From the NCBI GenBank assembly GCA_035310125.1, contig DATGEP010000346.1, forward strand, positions 1-64,000: a DNA stretch of 64,000 bases. The letters run 5' to 3'. This document shows positions 8,298-17,903 of the stretch, piece by piece. Made by a program: the position numbers and the translations under genes. The DNA is from DATGEP01 sp035310125. Lineage in GTDB: Bacteria > Chloroflexota > Ktedonobacteria > Ktedonobacterales > JADMIN01. The notes below the pieces were generated by a model that was given only the letters and a program-made list of their open reading frames with translations, was not told the DNA's origin and searched no databases. The stretch's first letter is position 1, and every line of letters begins with the position of its first letter.

Positions 8298-9761
8298 TTA
8301 GAGCAGCCGAACGGCTACTTCCTTTAGCTGGCTGTACGCCTCCAGTGCGTGCATGGAGTAGTCTTTGCCAACGCCGCTCTGCTTATAGCCGCCGAAGGGT
8401 AGCACCATCTCATGTGCGTAATACTCGTTGATCCAGACCATCCCAGCCTCAATCTGGTGGGCGACGCGATGAGCAGTGCTCAGATCCTGCGTCCAGAGAG
8501 CCGCCGCCAATCCGTAGGGCGTGTCGTTTGCCAGCGCGATCGCCTCCGCCTCGTCATGAAACGGCATGAGGATGCCTACAGGCCCAAACACTTCCTCCTG
8601 GAAAATCGTCATCTCCGGGGTGACCTCGGTAATCACGGTCGGCGCGTAAAAGTTGCCGTGATGTTCGCCTCCATCGAAGAGTGGCTTGCCTCCTTCCAAC
8701 ACCTTAGCCCGCTGAGCTACCGCTGTCTCAACGTAGTGGTGGACGCGCTGGCACTGGCGCTGGCTGATAAGTGGCCCCATTGTGGTCCCTGGGTCCAGAG
8801 GATTGCCCACCTGCTGCGCCCGTGCGATCGCGCTGAGCCGATCCACAACTTCTGTGAAGATCGCCTGATGCACGAACACCCGACTGCCGGCACAGCAATC
8901 CTGCCCCGCGTTTTTGAACAGCCCGACGGCGACTCCTTGAAGCGCTGCGTCCAGGTTCGCATCCGGGAAGATGATTTGCGGCGACTTCCCGCCCAGCTCC
9001 AGCTCCACGTGAGCGATGCGGTCAGCCGCCGCATGCATGATCTTGCGCCCGACCTCGGTGGACCCAGTAAACGCGATCATAGCGACATCACGATGATGGA
9101 TCAATGCTTCACCAGCTACCGACCCAAACCCTGGTATAACATTGAACAGCCCGGCGGGAACACCAGCCTCCAACGCAAGCTGACCCAGCATGAGGCATGT
9201 CAACGGCGCTTCCTCAGCAGGCTTCAAGACGACCGCGTTGCCCATAGCCAGCGCTGGCGCAACTTTCAAACTCGCCAGCGGCAATGGGTAATTCCAGGGA
9301 ACAATTGCCCCCACCACACCTAATGGCTCGCGTAACACATAGGCCCACTTGTCAGGGCCTGACTGGAGCGCCTCACCCAGGATCTTATCCGCCGCTCCCG
9401 CGTAATACTCAAAGAGTGATGCGCAGAGCAAAATCTCGTTCTTCGCATCCACAAGCAGCTTGCCGACATCCTGCGCCTCAACCCTGGCAAGCTCATCCGC
9501 GTGGTCCCGGATCAACTGGCCAATCTTGAACAGCACCCTGCCCCGCTCTGAGGGATTGATTCTCGCCCACGGCGCCTGACGAAAAGCTCGTTTGGCCGCC
9601 TGGACCGCCCGATCAATATCTTCGGCCTGTGCTGATGCCACAACGGCCAGAGTCTCCCCGGTCGCTGGATCGAGATCTTCAAACGTCGCCCCGCTCCGCG
9701 TTGGACCCCATTGCCCATCTATGAGCATGCCCTGTGGAACAGTTAACGAAACTGCCATCAT
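8298..9761 (-). CDS. NAD(P)-dependent aldehyde dehydrogenase
   Basis: 487 residues, the normal length of the ALDH superfamily. Motifs in order: PWNYPLPLASLKVAPALAMG (cofactor fold), FTGSTEVGR, VELELGGKSPQ with the general-base Glu, and NAGQDCCAGSR with the nucleophilic Cys in GQDC. C-terminal PFGGYKQSGVGKD is also typical. Two adjacent ATG codons follow GAGGGAC. Closest in style to betaine-aldehyde/gamma-aminobutyraldehyde dehydrogenases, but substrate cannot be set. In this operon it could oxidise a sugar-derived aldehyde such as glyceraldehyde, lactaldehyde or a semialdehyde. Confidence 0.92.
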   Translation of the reverse strand: MMAVSLTVPQGMLIDGQWGPTRSGATFEDLDPATGETLAVVASAQAEDIDRAVQAAKRAFRQAPWARINPSERGRVLFKIGQLIRDHADELARVEAQDVGKLLVDAKNEILLCASLFEYYAGAADKILGEALQSGPDKWAYVLREPLGVVGAIVPWNYPLPLASLKVAPALAMGNAVVLKPAEEAPLTCLMLGQLALEAGVPAGLFNVIPGFGSVAGEALIHHRDVAMIAFTGSTEVGRKIMHAAADRIAHVELELGGKSPQIIFPDANLDAALQGVAVGLFKNAGQDCCAGSRVFVHQAIFTEVVDRLSAIARAQQVGNPLDPGTTMGPLISQRQCQRVHHYVETAVAQRAKVLEGGKPLFDGGEHHGNFYAPTVITEVTPEMTIFQEEVFGPVGILMPFHDEAEAIALANDTPYGLAAALWTQDLSTAHRVAHQIEAGMVWINEYYAHEMVLPFGGYKQSGVGKDYSMHALEAYSQLKEVAVRLL

Positions 9762-9849
9762 TGTCCCTCACTTTCATCTCTGCTAATGGCCCGATCGAGC
9801 GCTCCCCACGAAAAGGAGTTGCCGGCCGCCCATCAGGACGGCATTTTGT

Positions 9850-10875
9850 CTAGATTCCCTTTTGGCGAACACGATCATGGGCTTTCCCTCGTAGTCCAAC
9901 ATTCAGGTACACGGCCCCCACGATGATCAGTCCGACGACCGCCTGGAAGATCAACTGGGAGACACCTACGATGCGCAACGTGTTTTCGATCACCACTACA
10001 ACCAGCACTCCGCCCATCGTGTTCACCAGCTTTCCTTCGCCGCCGAACAGGCTGGCTCCTCCAATGACCACGCCCGCGATAACGTCGAACAACGTCGTGA
10101 GATCAGCATTGGGGAGCGCGATGTTTAAATAGGCACTCTGCAAGGTACCCGCAAGAGCGGCGAATACGCCGGACAGGCAATACACCGTGACCAGGCTGGC
10201 TGCGACGGGCAACCCAAAATAGCGGGACGCCGTTGGATTGCCTCCCACCGCGTAGATGGTCTTTCCCAGCACCGATCGTGCGATGATACCTCCCATCAGA
10301 GCCACCATCGCCACCCACACGATAACCTGCACCGGCACTGGCCCCACACTCGTCGTTCCCAACGCCTGGAAGTCTGAGGGCAAGCTGAGTATCGGGTTGT
10401 TGTTCGTGTAAATACGTGCGGCACCTTCCGCCATGACCAACATACCAAGGGTGACGATGAGCGGCGACACCTTGAGAAAGATCACCACCAGCCCATTGAT
10501 CGCACCCGCCAACGCCCCAATGAGCAGGGCGAACAGCAGCGCGAGAAGCGGTGACACCCCCTGGTTCGCCGCGGTGCCTGCGACAACAGACGCCAGAATC
10601 CAGACGGATGCGACCGAGAGATCTATGCCGCCCGTCAAAATGACCAGGGTTTCCCCTATCGCGGCGATACCTAGCGGCGCCGCGATGAACAGATCGTTGA
10701 TCAGGTTGGACAGGTGGATGAAGTTCCCCGATGATGCGATAGTCGCGATGAGCATCAACAGGAGCAAGATCAGCCAGATCCGGTACTGCCGGACGGCGCC
10801 GCCAATGAGGGACAATCCCCATGTGGTGTCTCGTGCAGCCGCGGATTCAGTCTCCGCTGTCGTTTCCGTCTCCAT
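9850..10875 (-). CDS. CUT2 sugar ABC transporter permease (RbsC-like), first of two
   Basis: 341-residue inner-membrane permease with 8-10 hydrophobic segments. The family patterns GGIDLSVASVWILASVV and GVVIGGASLFGGEGKL (near 60 and 275) are the RbsC/BPD_transp_2 signatures. It follows a second permease gene 29 bases upstream in the operon, and the ATPase precedes both. Pairs of non-identical permeases occur in some CUT2 systems and would form a heterodimer. The substrate is inferred from the operon (uronate-type monosaccharide or small oligosaccharide), not from this protein. Confidence 0.9.
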   Translation of the reverse strand: METETTAETESAAARDTTWGLSLIGGAVRQYRIWLILLLLMLIATIASSGNFIHLSNLINDLFIAAPLGIAAIGETLVILTGGIDLSVASVWILASVVAGTAANQGVSPLLALLFALLIGALAGAINGLVVIFLKVSPLIVTLGMLVMAEGAARIYTNNNPILSLPSDFQALGTTSVGPVPVQVIVWVAMVALMGGIIARSVLGKTIYAVGGNPTASRYFGLPVAASLVTVYCLSGVFAALAGTLQSAYLNIALPNADLTTLFDVIAGVVIGGASLFGGEGKLVNTMGGVLVVVVIENTLRIVGVSQLIFQAVVGLIIVGAVYLNVGLRGKAHDRVRQKGI

Positions 10876-10904
10876 GTGCGGTTTCCTTTCGTTCGGCTGC
10901 TGGC

Positions 10905-11888
10905 CTAGCTCGCGTAAGCGGCCCCGATGATAATCACGCCACTGACAAGCTCCGCAACGTTCGGATTGACCCCATAAAGATTGAGGACATTGATGATGAG
11001 TGTGTACGCGATAGCACCCAGGAACGCCCCGCGCAGAGTTCCGCGCCCCCCGAACAGACTTACGCCGCCGATCACCCCCGCTGCGATAGCCTGCAAATTG
11101 AGCGTTAGATCGCCCACAGGATCTCCGCTAATGATGCGGGACGTGTAGATCACGCCCCCTAGTGCCGCAAAGACGGAGGAAAGCACAAACGCCGTGATAA
11201 TGACGCGGTCAATCCGCACGCCAGAAACACGGGCGGCGTCTAGATTGCTCCCCGTCGCGTACATGCGCCGTCCGGTGCGAATGTAGCGGAGAAAGAAGCT
11301 CCCAGCTGCCAGCAGCACCAGCGAGAGGCAGAAGGCGTAGGGGATATCCCCAACGCCGGAATACATCAGCGACGGGAGGTTGCTGCTGAAAGGAAGGCTG
11401 ATGCGGTTTCCACCGGAGATGACCAGGGCAATTCCTTCTTCGACGCCCAGCATTCCGAAGGTCACAATGAAAGATGGGAGCTTGAGCTTCGCCACGACGA
11501 GGCCAGATACGAAGCCACACAGTCCAACCACCACCACGGAGGCGACAACTCCTACGAGCAGTGGATGCCCTGCGGCGATGGTAAGCGCCAGTATGGTTGA
11601 TCCCAGCGCGACGGCGGCTCCCACGGCGAGATCTATTCCGGCCACCAGCATGACCATGGCCTCTCCCATCGTCACCGTCGTCAGCACCGCGGATGCCTGC
11701 AACAGCCCGACCAGATTCGCCTCAGTCGTGAAGCTAGGATTGGTGAGCGCTGGGATGGTCACGAGAGCCAGCACGGCCAGTAAGATGCTGTTCTGGACTC
11801 CGAAGTGTTTTAGCCATCTCGCAGTCCGTCCTATCGCGGGCGGAAACGCCGGCAAGGCTCCTTCTACAGCTTTCTTAAAGGTCGCCAT
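10905..11888 (-). CDS. CUT2 sugar ABC transporter permease (RbsC-like), second of two
   Basis: 327-residue membrane permease related to the neighbouring one but clearly divergent. It has AGIDLAVGAAVALGSTIL and GVIGGVSLFGGRGTLRGAF, the same two family signatures. It starts only 2 bases after the ATPase stop, so it is translated with it. Together with the partner permease, the double ATPase at 11891 and the lipoprotein receptor at 13531 it makes a complete importer. Confidence 0.9.
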   Translation of the reverse strand: MATFKKAVEGALPAFPPAIGRTARWLKHFGVQNSILLAVLALVTIPALTNPSFTTEANLVGLLQASAVLTTVTMGEAMVMLVAGIDLAVGAAVALGSTILALTIAAGHPLLVGVVASVVVVGLCGFVSGLVVAKLKLPSFIVTFGMLGVEEGIALVISGGNRISLPFSSNLPSLMYSGVGDIPYAFCLSLVLLAAGSFFLRYIRTGRRMYATGSNLDAARVSGVRIDRVIITAFVLSSVFAALGGVIYTSRIISGDPVGDLTLNLQAIAAGVIGGVSLFGGRGTLRGAFLGAIAYTLIINVLNLYGVNPNVAELVSGVIIIGAAYAS

Positions 11889-11890
11889 AA

Positions 11891-13447
11891 CTACCGTCTC
11901 CCTTTCGCTGTCGTAGGAAGCGCTTCCGGTTCTCCCACGCTCTTGGGAAGAGCCGCCTGCAAGATCTCCGCTTCCACATAGGGCGGCTCCATCCTGGCTG
12001 TAACCACTCCTTCAGACATCACCAGGATGCGATGACTTAACGCCGTGACCTCAACGAGCTCTGAGGAAATCAACACAATCGCATGACCCTCGGCAGCTAG
12101 ATTGCGGATGAGTTGATAAATCTCCGCCTTCGCGCCTACATCAATCCCGCGTGTCGGCTCATCCAAAATTAAGATATGCGGCTCGGTCATCAATGCCCGC
12201 GCCAGAACTACTTTCTGCTGGTTGCCTCCTGACAAGCTTCCGACTGCTTGATGTAGCGTTGCCGTCCTGACATTCAAGCGGTCGCGAAATCTGGTGACCA
12301 TGGAGGTAAGTTGGCCAACATGAATGAACCCTATTCGCGCGCACTGCGACAATGCCGAGTAGCTCATGTTGTCATAGACCGAGTGGATAAGCACGAGCCC
12401 CTGCGTCTTGCGGTCTTCGGGTACCAGCACCATGCCCGACCGGATCGCGCGTTGTGGTGACAGATGATGCAGGCGCTTCCCGCCAACCGCGATCGTACCT
12501 CGCCGTATGCGCTCTATTCCCATCAACGCCCGCGCCAGGCTATCCACCCCACACCCCACCAATCCAGCGAATCCCAGCACTTCCCCTTTGTGCAAGTCAA
12601 ACGAGACGTCGCGTACCGAGTCCGTAGACAGTCCTTCCACGCCCAGCAGAACCTGGGGTGCGACAGACTGGGGTCGCTCCGGGAACCGCTGGGAAACCTC
12701 TCGGCCGACCATCTTGCGAATCAAATCGCCTTCCGTTACCGCCGCTACCGGTTGCGTCTCGACAACGTGCCCGTCACGCAAGACCGTCACGCGGTCCCCC
12801 AGTGTAAAGATTTCTTCGAGCCGATGCGAGATATAGATGAGTCCGACGCCCTCACCTCGCAGTTTCCGCAGCAGTGAAAACAGCACATCAAGCTCTTTGC
12901 CGGCCAGCGTCGCCGATGGCTCATCGAGGACAAGAATCTGCGGATGCAGTGCCAGCGCCTTGCCGATAGCCACTAACTGCTTCTGCGCTACCGTCAGGCG
13001 CCCCACAAGCATGGTTGGAGGAAGATGTAGCCCTAGCTCATCCAGAACCCGCATCGCCGTTGCGTGGATCTGTCTCCAATTGAGGATTCGAGCCTGACGG
13101 AGCGGTTCTCGACCGAGCAGGATGTTTTCCGCAATCGAAAGGTCATCCATGAGCTCCAATTCCTGATATACAACTCCGATGCCCTGGTTTAACCCATCTA
13201 TCGGTGAGCGAATCTGAATTGGTTTGCCCTGGAGCAGAAGATGTCCTTCATCTGCCTGATAGAGACCGGACAAGACCTTCATCAGCGTGGATTTGCCCGC
13301 GCCGTTTTCTCCGACGAGGCAGTGGATCTCGCCAGCCTTTAGATCAAATGTCACTGCTGAGAGAGCAGTCACGCCCGGAAATCGCTTGGTAATACCTTTC
13401 ATCTCAAGCAGGGGCGCTTCGGGGGATACCGTCGCCGCTGACATCAT
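11891..13447 (-). CDS. CUT2 sugar ABC transporter ATP-binding protein (RbsA/MglA-like)
   Basis: 518-residue protein with two ABC domains in tandem. First half: Walker A GENGAGKST, Walker B ILVLDEPSATL. The first signature is weak (LTVAQKQLV in place of LSGGQ). Second half: a degenerate Walker A (GLVGCGVDS), intact signature LSGGNQQKVV and Walker B ILILDEPTRGIDVGAK. This asymmetry is normal for RbsA and MglA. GGAGG lies ahead of two adjacent ATG codons. It energises uptake with the two permeases that follow. Confidence 0.93.
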   Translation of the reverse strand: MMSAATVSPEAPLLEMKGITKRFPGVTALSAVTFDLKAGEIHCLVGENGAGKSTLMKVLSGLYQADEGHLLLQGKPIQIRSPIDGLNQGIGVVYQELELMDDLSIAENILLGREPLRQARILNWRQIHATAMRVLDELGLHLPPTMLVGRLTVAQKQLVAIGKALALHPQILVLDEPSATLAGKELDVLFSLLRKLRGEGVGLIYISHRLEEIFTLGDRVTVLRDGHVVETQPVAAVTEGDLIRKMVGREVSQRFPERPQSVAPQVLLGVEGLSTDSVRDVSFDLHKGEVLGFAGLVGCGVDSLARALMGIERIRRGTIAVGGKRLHHLSPQRAIRSGMVLVPEDRKTQGLVLIHSVYDNMSYSALSQCARIGFIHVGQLTSMVTRFRDRLNVRTATLHQAVGSLSGGNQQKVVLARALMTEPHILILDEPTRGIDVGAKAEIYQLIRNLAAEGHAIVLISSELVEVTALSHRILVMSEGVVTARMEPPYVEAEILQAALPKSVGEPEALPTTAKGRR

Positions 13448-13530
13448 GAGTCCTCCCTCGCTGCTCTGCCAGGGTAGATACGGGAAACGCGCGTACTACA
13501 GCGGCGCGCCTCCCGTATCCCAATGCACTA

Positions 13531-14649
13531 CTAGAACAGAGAACCCGCCTGCTGAATCTGTGCGATATAGTCCTTGGTCTTCTGGCACTCCTCCGTAGTC
13601 ATGCAGGTGAACGTTTTGTTCTCGAGGTCCAGCGTCTGCGCGTGGAACTGCACCCCCTGGCTGATGGCAATCGCTGCCTCTAGAGCCGACTCACCATAGA
13701 ACGGAGGATTCTGCGTGTCGGCGATATTCACACCCGAAACGATCGCCTGTAATCCTTGCAGCTGCCCGTCACCAGTGAAGAACCACCCATTGAGATCGGT
13801 CCGATGTGCCGCTTGCAACGCCTCGAGCGCTCCCAACATCATCTCATCGCTCGCCGCGTACACCCCCTGAATCGAGCCGGCTGGGAAGCGCTGGAGGTAG
13901 GCCTCCATAACTTGCCGCCCGCCTTGTAACGTCCAGTCTCCAGACTCGGCTGCCACAATCTGCAATCCTGGGAAGGGCTTGATCGCGTCTGCTACCCCCT
14001 GATGGCGCTCGATAGCTGGCTCCTGGCCGACTCCGCCATCCAGCAGCACCAGGTTCCCCTTGGGGCTGTTCGTATTTTGGGTAGCCTGTAGCTTCTTGAC
14101 CCACCATTGCGCCGACTGAAAGCCAATCGGGTATTGTTTCGCGCCGATGAATAGTTGATACGTTCCCTGCCCAGGCGCGACACTCAACGCGCGGTCAATG
14201 ACGATCAGCGGTACATGTGCGCTGTTCGCCATGGTCACGACGGGGGTCAGTGGGTCTGTCGCGAGCGGATCAAGGATGAGTACGGCTGGTTGCTGAGCCA
14301 GCAGCGTCTGAACGTTCGTCAGCTCCGTCGAGACACTCTCGTTGGCGTCGTTCCAGATGAAATGCGGCACACAGAGTTTTGTCGCCCACGTCTTGAAGGA
14401 AGCCATAGACGACACGCGCCACGGCGTATTGAGATCGGTTTCGGCAAACGCGACCTTCAAGTTAGCATCTTTGGGCTTGCCGGATGCATCACAATTCGTA
14501 AAGCTCTTCAACCCCTGGATAGTGGTTGGCGCTGGTACATGGCTCGTGCCAGAGGAGCCGCCAGATAGCGCTGAACCACACGCGGTAACGCTCACTACCA
14601 CAGCGAGCAGGAAGCCGATAATAGCACCTCGAATACCGGTGCTTTTCAT
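13531..14649 (-). CDS. Sugar ABC transporter substrate-binding lipoprotein
   Basis: Extracellular receptor of the Peripla_BP_4/ribose-binding type, ~372 residues. The ATG at 14649 has AAGGAG 8 bases upstream and is followed at once by a lipoprotein signal peptide with lipobox VTAC (Cys24), so it is tethered outside the membrane. Mature part: LKVAFAETDLNTPWRV at the first beta strand, ILDPLATDPLTPVV, and YAASDEMMLGALEAL in the second lobe. It is the first gene of the transporter group. The ligand is unknown. A uronic acid sugar is the contextual guess because GH88, kdgK and eda share the operon. Confidence 0.9.
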   Translation of the reverse strand: MKSTGIRGAIIGFLLAVVVSVTACGSALSGGSSGTSHVPAPTTIQGLKSFTNCDASGKPKDANLKVAFAETDLNTPWRVSSMASFKTWATKLCVPHFIWNDANESVSTELTNVQTLLAQQPAVLILDPLATDPLTPVVTMANSAHVPLIVIDRALSVAPGQGTYQLFIGAKQYPIGFQSAQWWVKKLQATQNTNSPKGNLVLLDGGVGQEPAIERHQGVADAIKPFPGLQIVAAESGDWTLQGGRQVMEAYLQRFPAGSIQGVYAASDEMMLGALEALQAAHRTDLNGWFFTGDGQLQGLQAIVSGVNIADTQNPPFYGESALEAAIAISQGVQFHAQTLDLENKTFTCMTTEECQKTKDYIAQIQQAGSLF

Positions 14650-14807
14650 GATGGCTCTCCTTTCAAGAAGACTGCCAGTTCGAGAAAATGAAACGCGCGC
14701 TCTGGGAACGCGCCCTGGAGTTTGCATGCTGTACCGCTCATGCCTGGATAGCTTGAACCGATGCATAGTCGGATACAGCGGGTCGGGCTCGAGTGCTGCG
14801 CCTTTCT

Positions 14808-15980
14808 CTACGTTCCGATGCCCTCCCTTCGTCCAGACTGCTCTGGCGTGAACTCGTGAAGACGTGTGTCCTTCCCCTGTTTCCAACCCAATATGTGCCC
14901 GCTTGCTCTTTCCTCATCACGCAACCATTGCAGGGCACGAACGAAAAAGTAGTCGCCATACAGCGTTGACTCATCAACGCCCAACCCATGCGGGAGATCA
15001 GCCGTCGCGTGCAACAGAATTCCGGACCATTCTGGTCCCGCCACATACTCCTCGCAGAGGACACGCAGGATATCGCGAGCCGCGCTCGCATATCTCGCGT
15101 CGTCATCAATCGCTGTCTGGCGCAGCAATCCATACGCGGCAATGGCTGCTGCTGAAGAATCTCGCGGCTCCCCTGCCCCCCTCGCGGAAAAATCCCAAGG
15201 GGGCACTCGTGAAGGCGGTAATGCGTCTAAAAAATATCTGGCCGCCCGGTGCGCCGCCTCCGCATACCGCTGCTCGCCAGTCCGCTGTGCCAGAATAGTC
15301 CATCCCGTAATGGCCCACGCTTGCCCCCGCGCCCAACAGCTCTCCGAATGCAATCCCTGGTAGGTATCTCCCTCGCGTGGCTGACCCGTCGCCGGATCGA
15401 AATGGTAGACATGATAGACCGATCCATCTGGGCGCAAGTGGTGGCGCAGCGCCGTATCAGCATGCGCAAGAGCCACCTCGCGGTACCGCTGAATTCCTGT
15501 CTGCTCGCTGGCCCACAGCAGTAAGGGGAGGTTCATCAGCGTATCAATGAGGGTCGTTCCTTGCCACTCTTGTCCTCCAAAAAACCCCCATCCGGGGATG
15601 AAGCGCCCCACTTCGTGAAATTGCCCAGCCAGGCTGCCCGCCGCACGCAAAGCGGCTTCCCGGTAGTGTTCGTTGCCTGTTATGCGCCAACCGGTCACCG
15701 CACTCGGACAAAACATGAATCCCAGGTCATGATTCTGCCGCTCGCTCGCTCGCTGCGTGAAGCGCTGCAGGAGCGTCTCCGCTGCCTCGCGGAAGCGCGC
15801 ATCTCTGCGTTCCTCATACGCGATCCACAGCAGACCGATCCAGAATCCCCCCGTCCAGGCGCCATCGGCAGTCGTCACCCACTGGCCCTGCTTCGTGATA
15901 TGTGGATAGGCGGCAAGCGTGTGATTCTGCTCAACTTTGTCCAGCGCCCGTTGCAAGGCGACTTCCCCCCACCGTTCCAT
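14808..15980 (-). CDS. Unsaturated glucuronyl hydrolase, GH88
   Basis: Removes the terminal 4,5-unsaturated uronic acid left by polysaccharide lyases, giving a 5-keto-4-deoxyuronate. The 390 residues form an alpha/alpha barrel with no signal peptide, so it acts in the cytoplasm on imported oligosaccharides. The two key acids of the family are visible: HDLGF (Asp85) and LIDTLMNLP (Asp146), matching Asp88 and Asp149 of the Bacillus enzyme. Also LHSESCWARGQAWAI and DSSAAAIAAYGLL. GH105 is the close alternative, but the HDLGF motif favours GH88. No lyase is in the window. Confidence 0.88.
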   Translation of the reverse strand: MERWGEVALQRALDKVEQNHTLAAYPHITKQGQWVTTADGAWTGGFWIGLLWIAYEERRDARFREAAETLLQRFTQRASERQNHDLGFMFCPSAVTGWRITGNEHYREAALRAAGSLAGQFHEVGRFIPGWGFFGGQEWQGTTLIDTLMNLPLLLWASEQTGIQRYREVALAHADTALRHHLRPDGSVYHVYHFDPATGQPREGDTYQGLHSESCWARGQAWAITGWTILAQRTGEQRYAEAAHRAARYFLDALPPSRVPPWDFSARGAGEPRDSSAAAIAAYGLLRQTAIDDDARYASAARDILRVLCEEYVAGPEWSGILLHATADLPHGLGVDESTLYGDYFFVRALQWLRDEERASGHILGWKQGKDTRLHEFTPEQSGRREGIGT

Positions 15981-15983
15981 ACG

Positions 15984-17126
15984 TCACCAGACTTCCCGCA
16001 GCAATGTCTCAATCTCTGACACCGTCGGTTGGTAGGGATTGCTGCCCATATCCGCGTGCACGCGCGATTCCTCGGCGACCTGCTCGATATCGGCCTCCGG
16101 CATCTTGAACTCGCGAAGTCGCCAGGTCACGCCGATGTCGTCGAGGATGCCGCTCACCTCCGCGGTCACCGCGTCGGCTACCTGCGCAGCGGAGAGCTCA
16201 CGCACATTGAGCGCGAGCGCATCCGCGAGCAGGCGATAGCGTTCGAGAGCATGTGGAGCATTGAAGCGCAGAACCGGGCGCAGCATGATGGCGCACGCAA
16301 CGCCGTGAGGGATGGAATAGTGACCACCCAGCGTATTGGCAATCGCGTGAACAGCGCCCACTCCTGAGTAGGCGATGCCAGCTCCAGCCATTGCGGCCCC
16401 CTGCTGCATCGTGCCCATCGCCTGGGCATCTTTGCTGTTCGCGACCGCCGCTCGCAGCGCACTACGAACCAAACGGATGGCTTCAAGATGCAATGCGTCG
16501 GTAAATGGCGTTGCCGCCGTCGAGAGGACTCCCTCGATAGCCTGCGTAAGCGCATCCGCACCGGTTGAGGCTGTCACCGCCGCGGGTAAGGTATCGAGCA
16601 GCGTGGGATCGAGAATCGCCAGACGCGCGGCTAGATGCTTCGAGACGATGACCGCCTTGCCCTTCGTGACAGGACTGGAAAAGACGGCCCCGCGCGTCAT
16701 CTCGGAGCCACTTCCGACCGTGGTAGGTATGGCGATGAGCGGTATACCTGGCGTCTGAATGTGATCCCAGTGCGCCGCGTACTCCAGGAGATCGCCCCCG
16801 TTCGTCTCGAGAATTGCGGCCAGCTTGGCAACATCAATCGAGCTGCCTCCACCAACAGCCACCAGCACGTCCGCCTCATGGCCGCGTAACGCATCGAGCG
16901 CCGCATGGACATCTTCGAGATGGGGATCAGGGGTCACTCCGTCGTAGAGCACGCTGCCAGGAAGCACCGCCTGTACGCGCTGAGGAATTCCTGTTTTGCC
17001 CAATGTTGTATCGGTCACGATCAGCGCCTTGTGCTTCCCCAACGCGCGTACGTGATCCGCGAGGGTTGCGAGGCTCCCGGCTCCATAGACAACCGTTGGA
17101 TGCATGGCAAAGGTGTACTGGTTCAT
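15984..17126 (-). CDS. Iron-containing alcohol dehydrogenase (group III)
   Basis: 380 residues, typical length. GGGSSIDVAK binds the dinucleotide and IPTTVGSGSEMTRGAVF is the family signature. Metal ligands fit Asp in STGADALTQAIEG, His in AVHAIANTLGGHYSIPHG (two His). It starts inside the enoyl-CoA hydratase stop (ATGA) and ends 3 bases before the GH88 gene. Relatives act on 1,2-propanediol, lactaldehyde, 4-hydroxybutyrate or maleylacetate. In this island it may reduce an aldehyde product or substitute for an uronate reductase, which is inference. Confidence 0.9.
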   Translation of the reverse strand: MNQYTFAMHPTVVYGAGSLATLADHVRALGKHKALIVTDTTLGKTGIPQRVQAVLPGSVLYDGVTPDPHLEDVHAALDALRGHEADVLVAVGGGSSIDVAKLAAILETNGGDLLEYAAHWDHIQTPGIPLIAIPTTVGSGSEMTRGAVFSSPVTKGKAVIVSKHLAARLAILDPTLLDTLPAAVTASTGADALTQAIEGVLSTAATPFTDALHLEAIRLVRSALRAAVANSKDAQAMGTMQQGAAMAGAGIAYSGVGAVHAIANTLGGHYSIPHGVACAIMLRPVLRFNAPHALERYRLLADALALNVRELSAAQVADAVTAEVSGILDDIGVTWRLREFKMPEADIEQVAEESRVHADMGSNPYQPTVSEIETLLREVW

Positions 17127-17899
17127 GTCGTTGCCGTCTTTCGTTTGTGCAAAAAGTGGGCAATCGCGGCGTGCTGCTCATCGGTGCTAAAGCACAGACC
17201 CACTCCTTGCCGCTCAATGGCGTAGCCTTCGTCGCCAGTGCGTGTGGCGTGAATGGCTCGTTTCGCAAACATCAAGGCCGCGGGTGCGAAGCGCACGAGC
17301 TGACTGGCAAACCGCAGCGCCGTTTCCAGCGCGTCGCCCGCTCCACATATCTCGTTTGCCAAATGGAGGGACAGCGCCTCGGCTGGCTCGACCAGACGCC
17401 CAGTAAAGATCAACTCCTTCGCCATCGGCTCACCGATCGTCCGGGGCAATCGCTGTGTGCCGCCCCACCCTGGTAAATTGGCGAGGGTGATCTCCGGCTG
17501 GCCAAGTTTCGCGCCCTGCGCCACAATGCGAAAGTCGCACGCCAGCGCGAGCTCTAGTCCCCCGCCCAGGGCGTAGCCGTTGATTGCCGCGATCACCGGT
17601 TTGGCGCACTCATCAATCTGCTGAAAGACAACCTGCCCATACCTCATGAGTGCCTCGGCCTCCAGTGGCGTCATGGTAGAGAAGGACGTAACATCTGCTC
17701 CCGCGCAGAAGGCACGCTCACCAGATCCCGTCAGAATGACTGCACGTACCTGGTCGTCGCGCTCAAGCTCCGTGAGATGTGCCTGAAGTGCATCGAGCAT
17801 CTCCCGCGTGATCGTGTTCAAGCGGTCCGGCCGGTCGAGCCAGATGATGCCGACACTGGCGCTCTCCAACACACGACGCTCCACCCGAATGACGGACAC
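17123..17899 (-). CDS. Enoyl-CoA hydratase/isomerase family (crotonase)
   Basis: 258-residue crotonase-fold enzyme. The oxyanion-hole segments are AFCAGADVTSF and INGYALGGGLELALACD. The catalytic region reads LGQPEITLANLPGWGGTQRLPRTIG, with Glu in QPEI but Asn-Leu where many hydratases carry the second Glu (LGxxPGxGGTQ preceded by G-x), so hydratase versus isomerase activity is uncertain. It sits 4 bases after the CoA-transferase gene and overlaps the Fe-ADH gene by 4 bases. These CoA enzymes have no obvious place in the KDG route and suggest a second substrate branch. Confidence 0.88.
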   Translation of the reverse strand: MSVIRVERRVLESASVGIIWLDRPDRLNTITREMLDALQAHLTELERDDQVRAVILTGSGERAFCAGADVTSFSTMTPLEAEALMRYGQVVFQQIDECAKPVIAAINGYALGGGLELALACDFRIVAQGAKLGQPEITLANLPGWGGTQRLPRTIGEPMAKELIFTGRLVEPAEALSLHLANEICGAGDALETALRFASQLVRFAPAALMFAKRAIHATRTGDEGYAIERQGVGLCFSTDEQHAAIAHFLHKRKTATT

Positions 17900-17903
17900 G
17901 CGC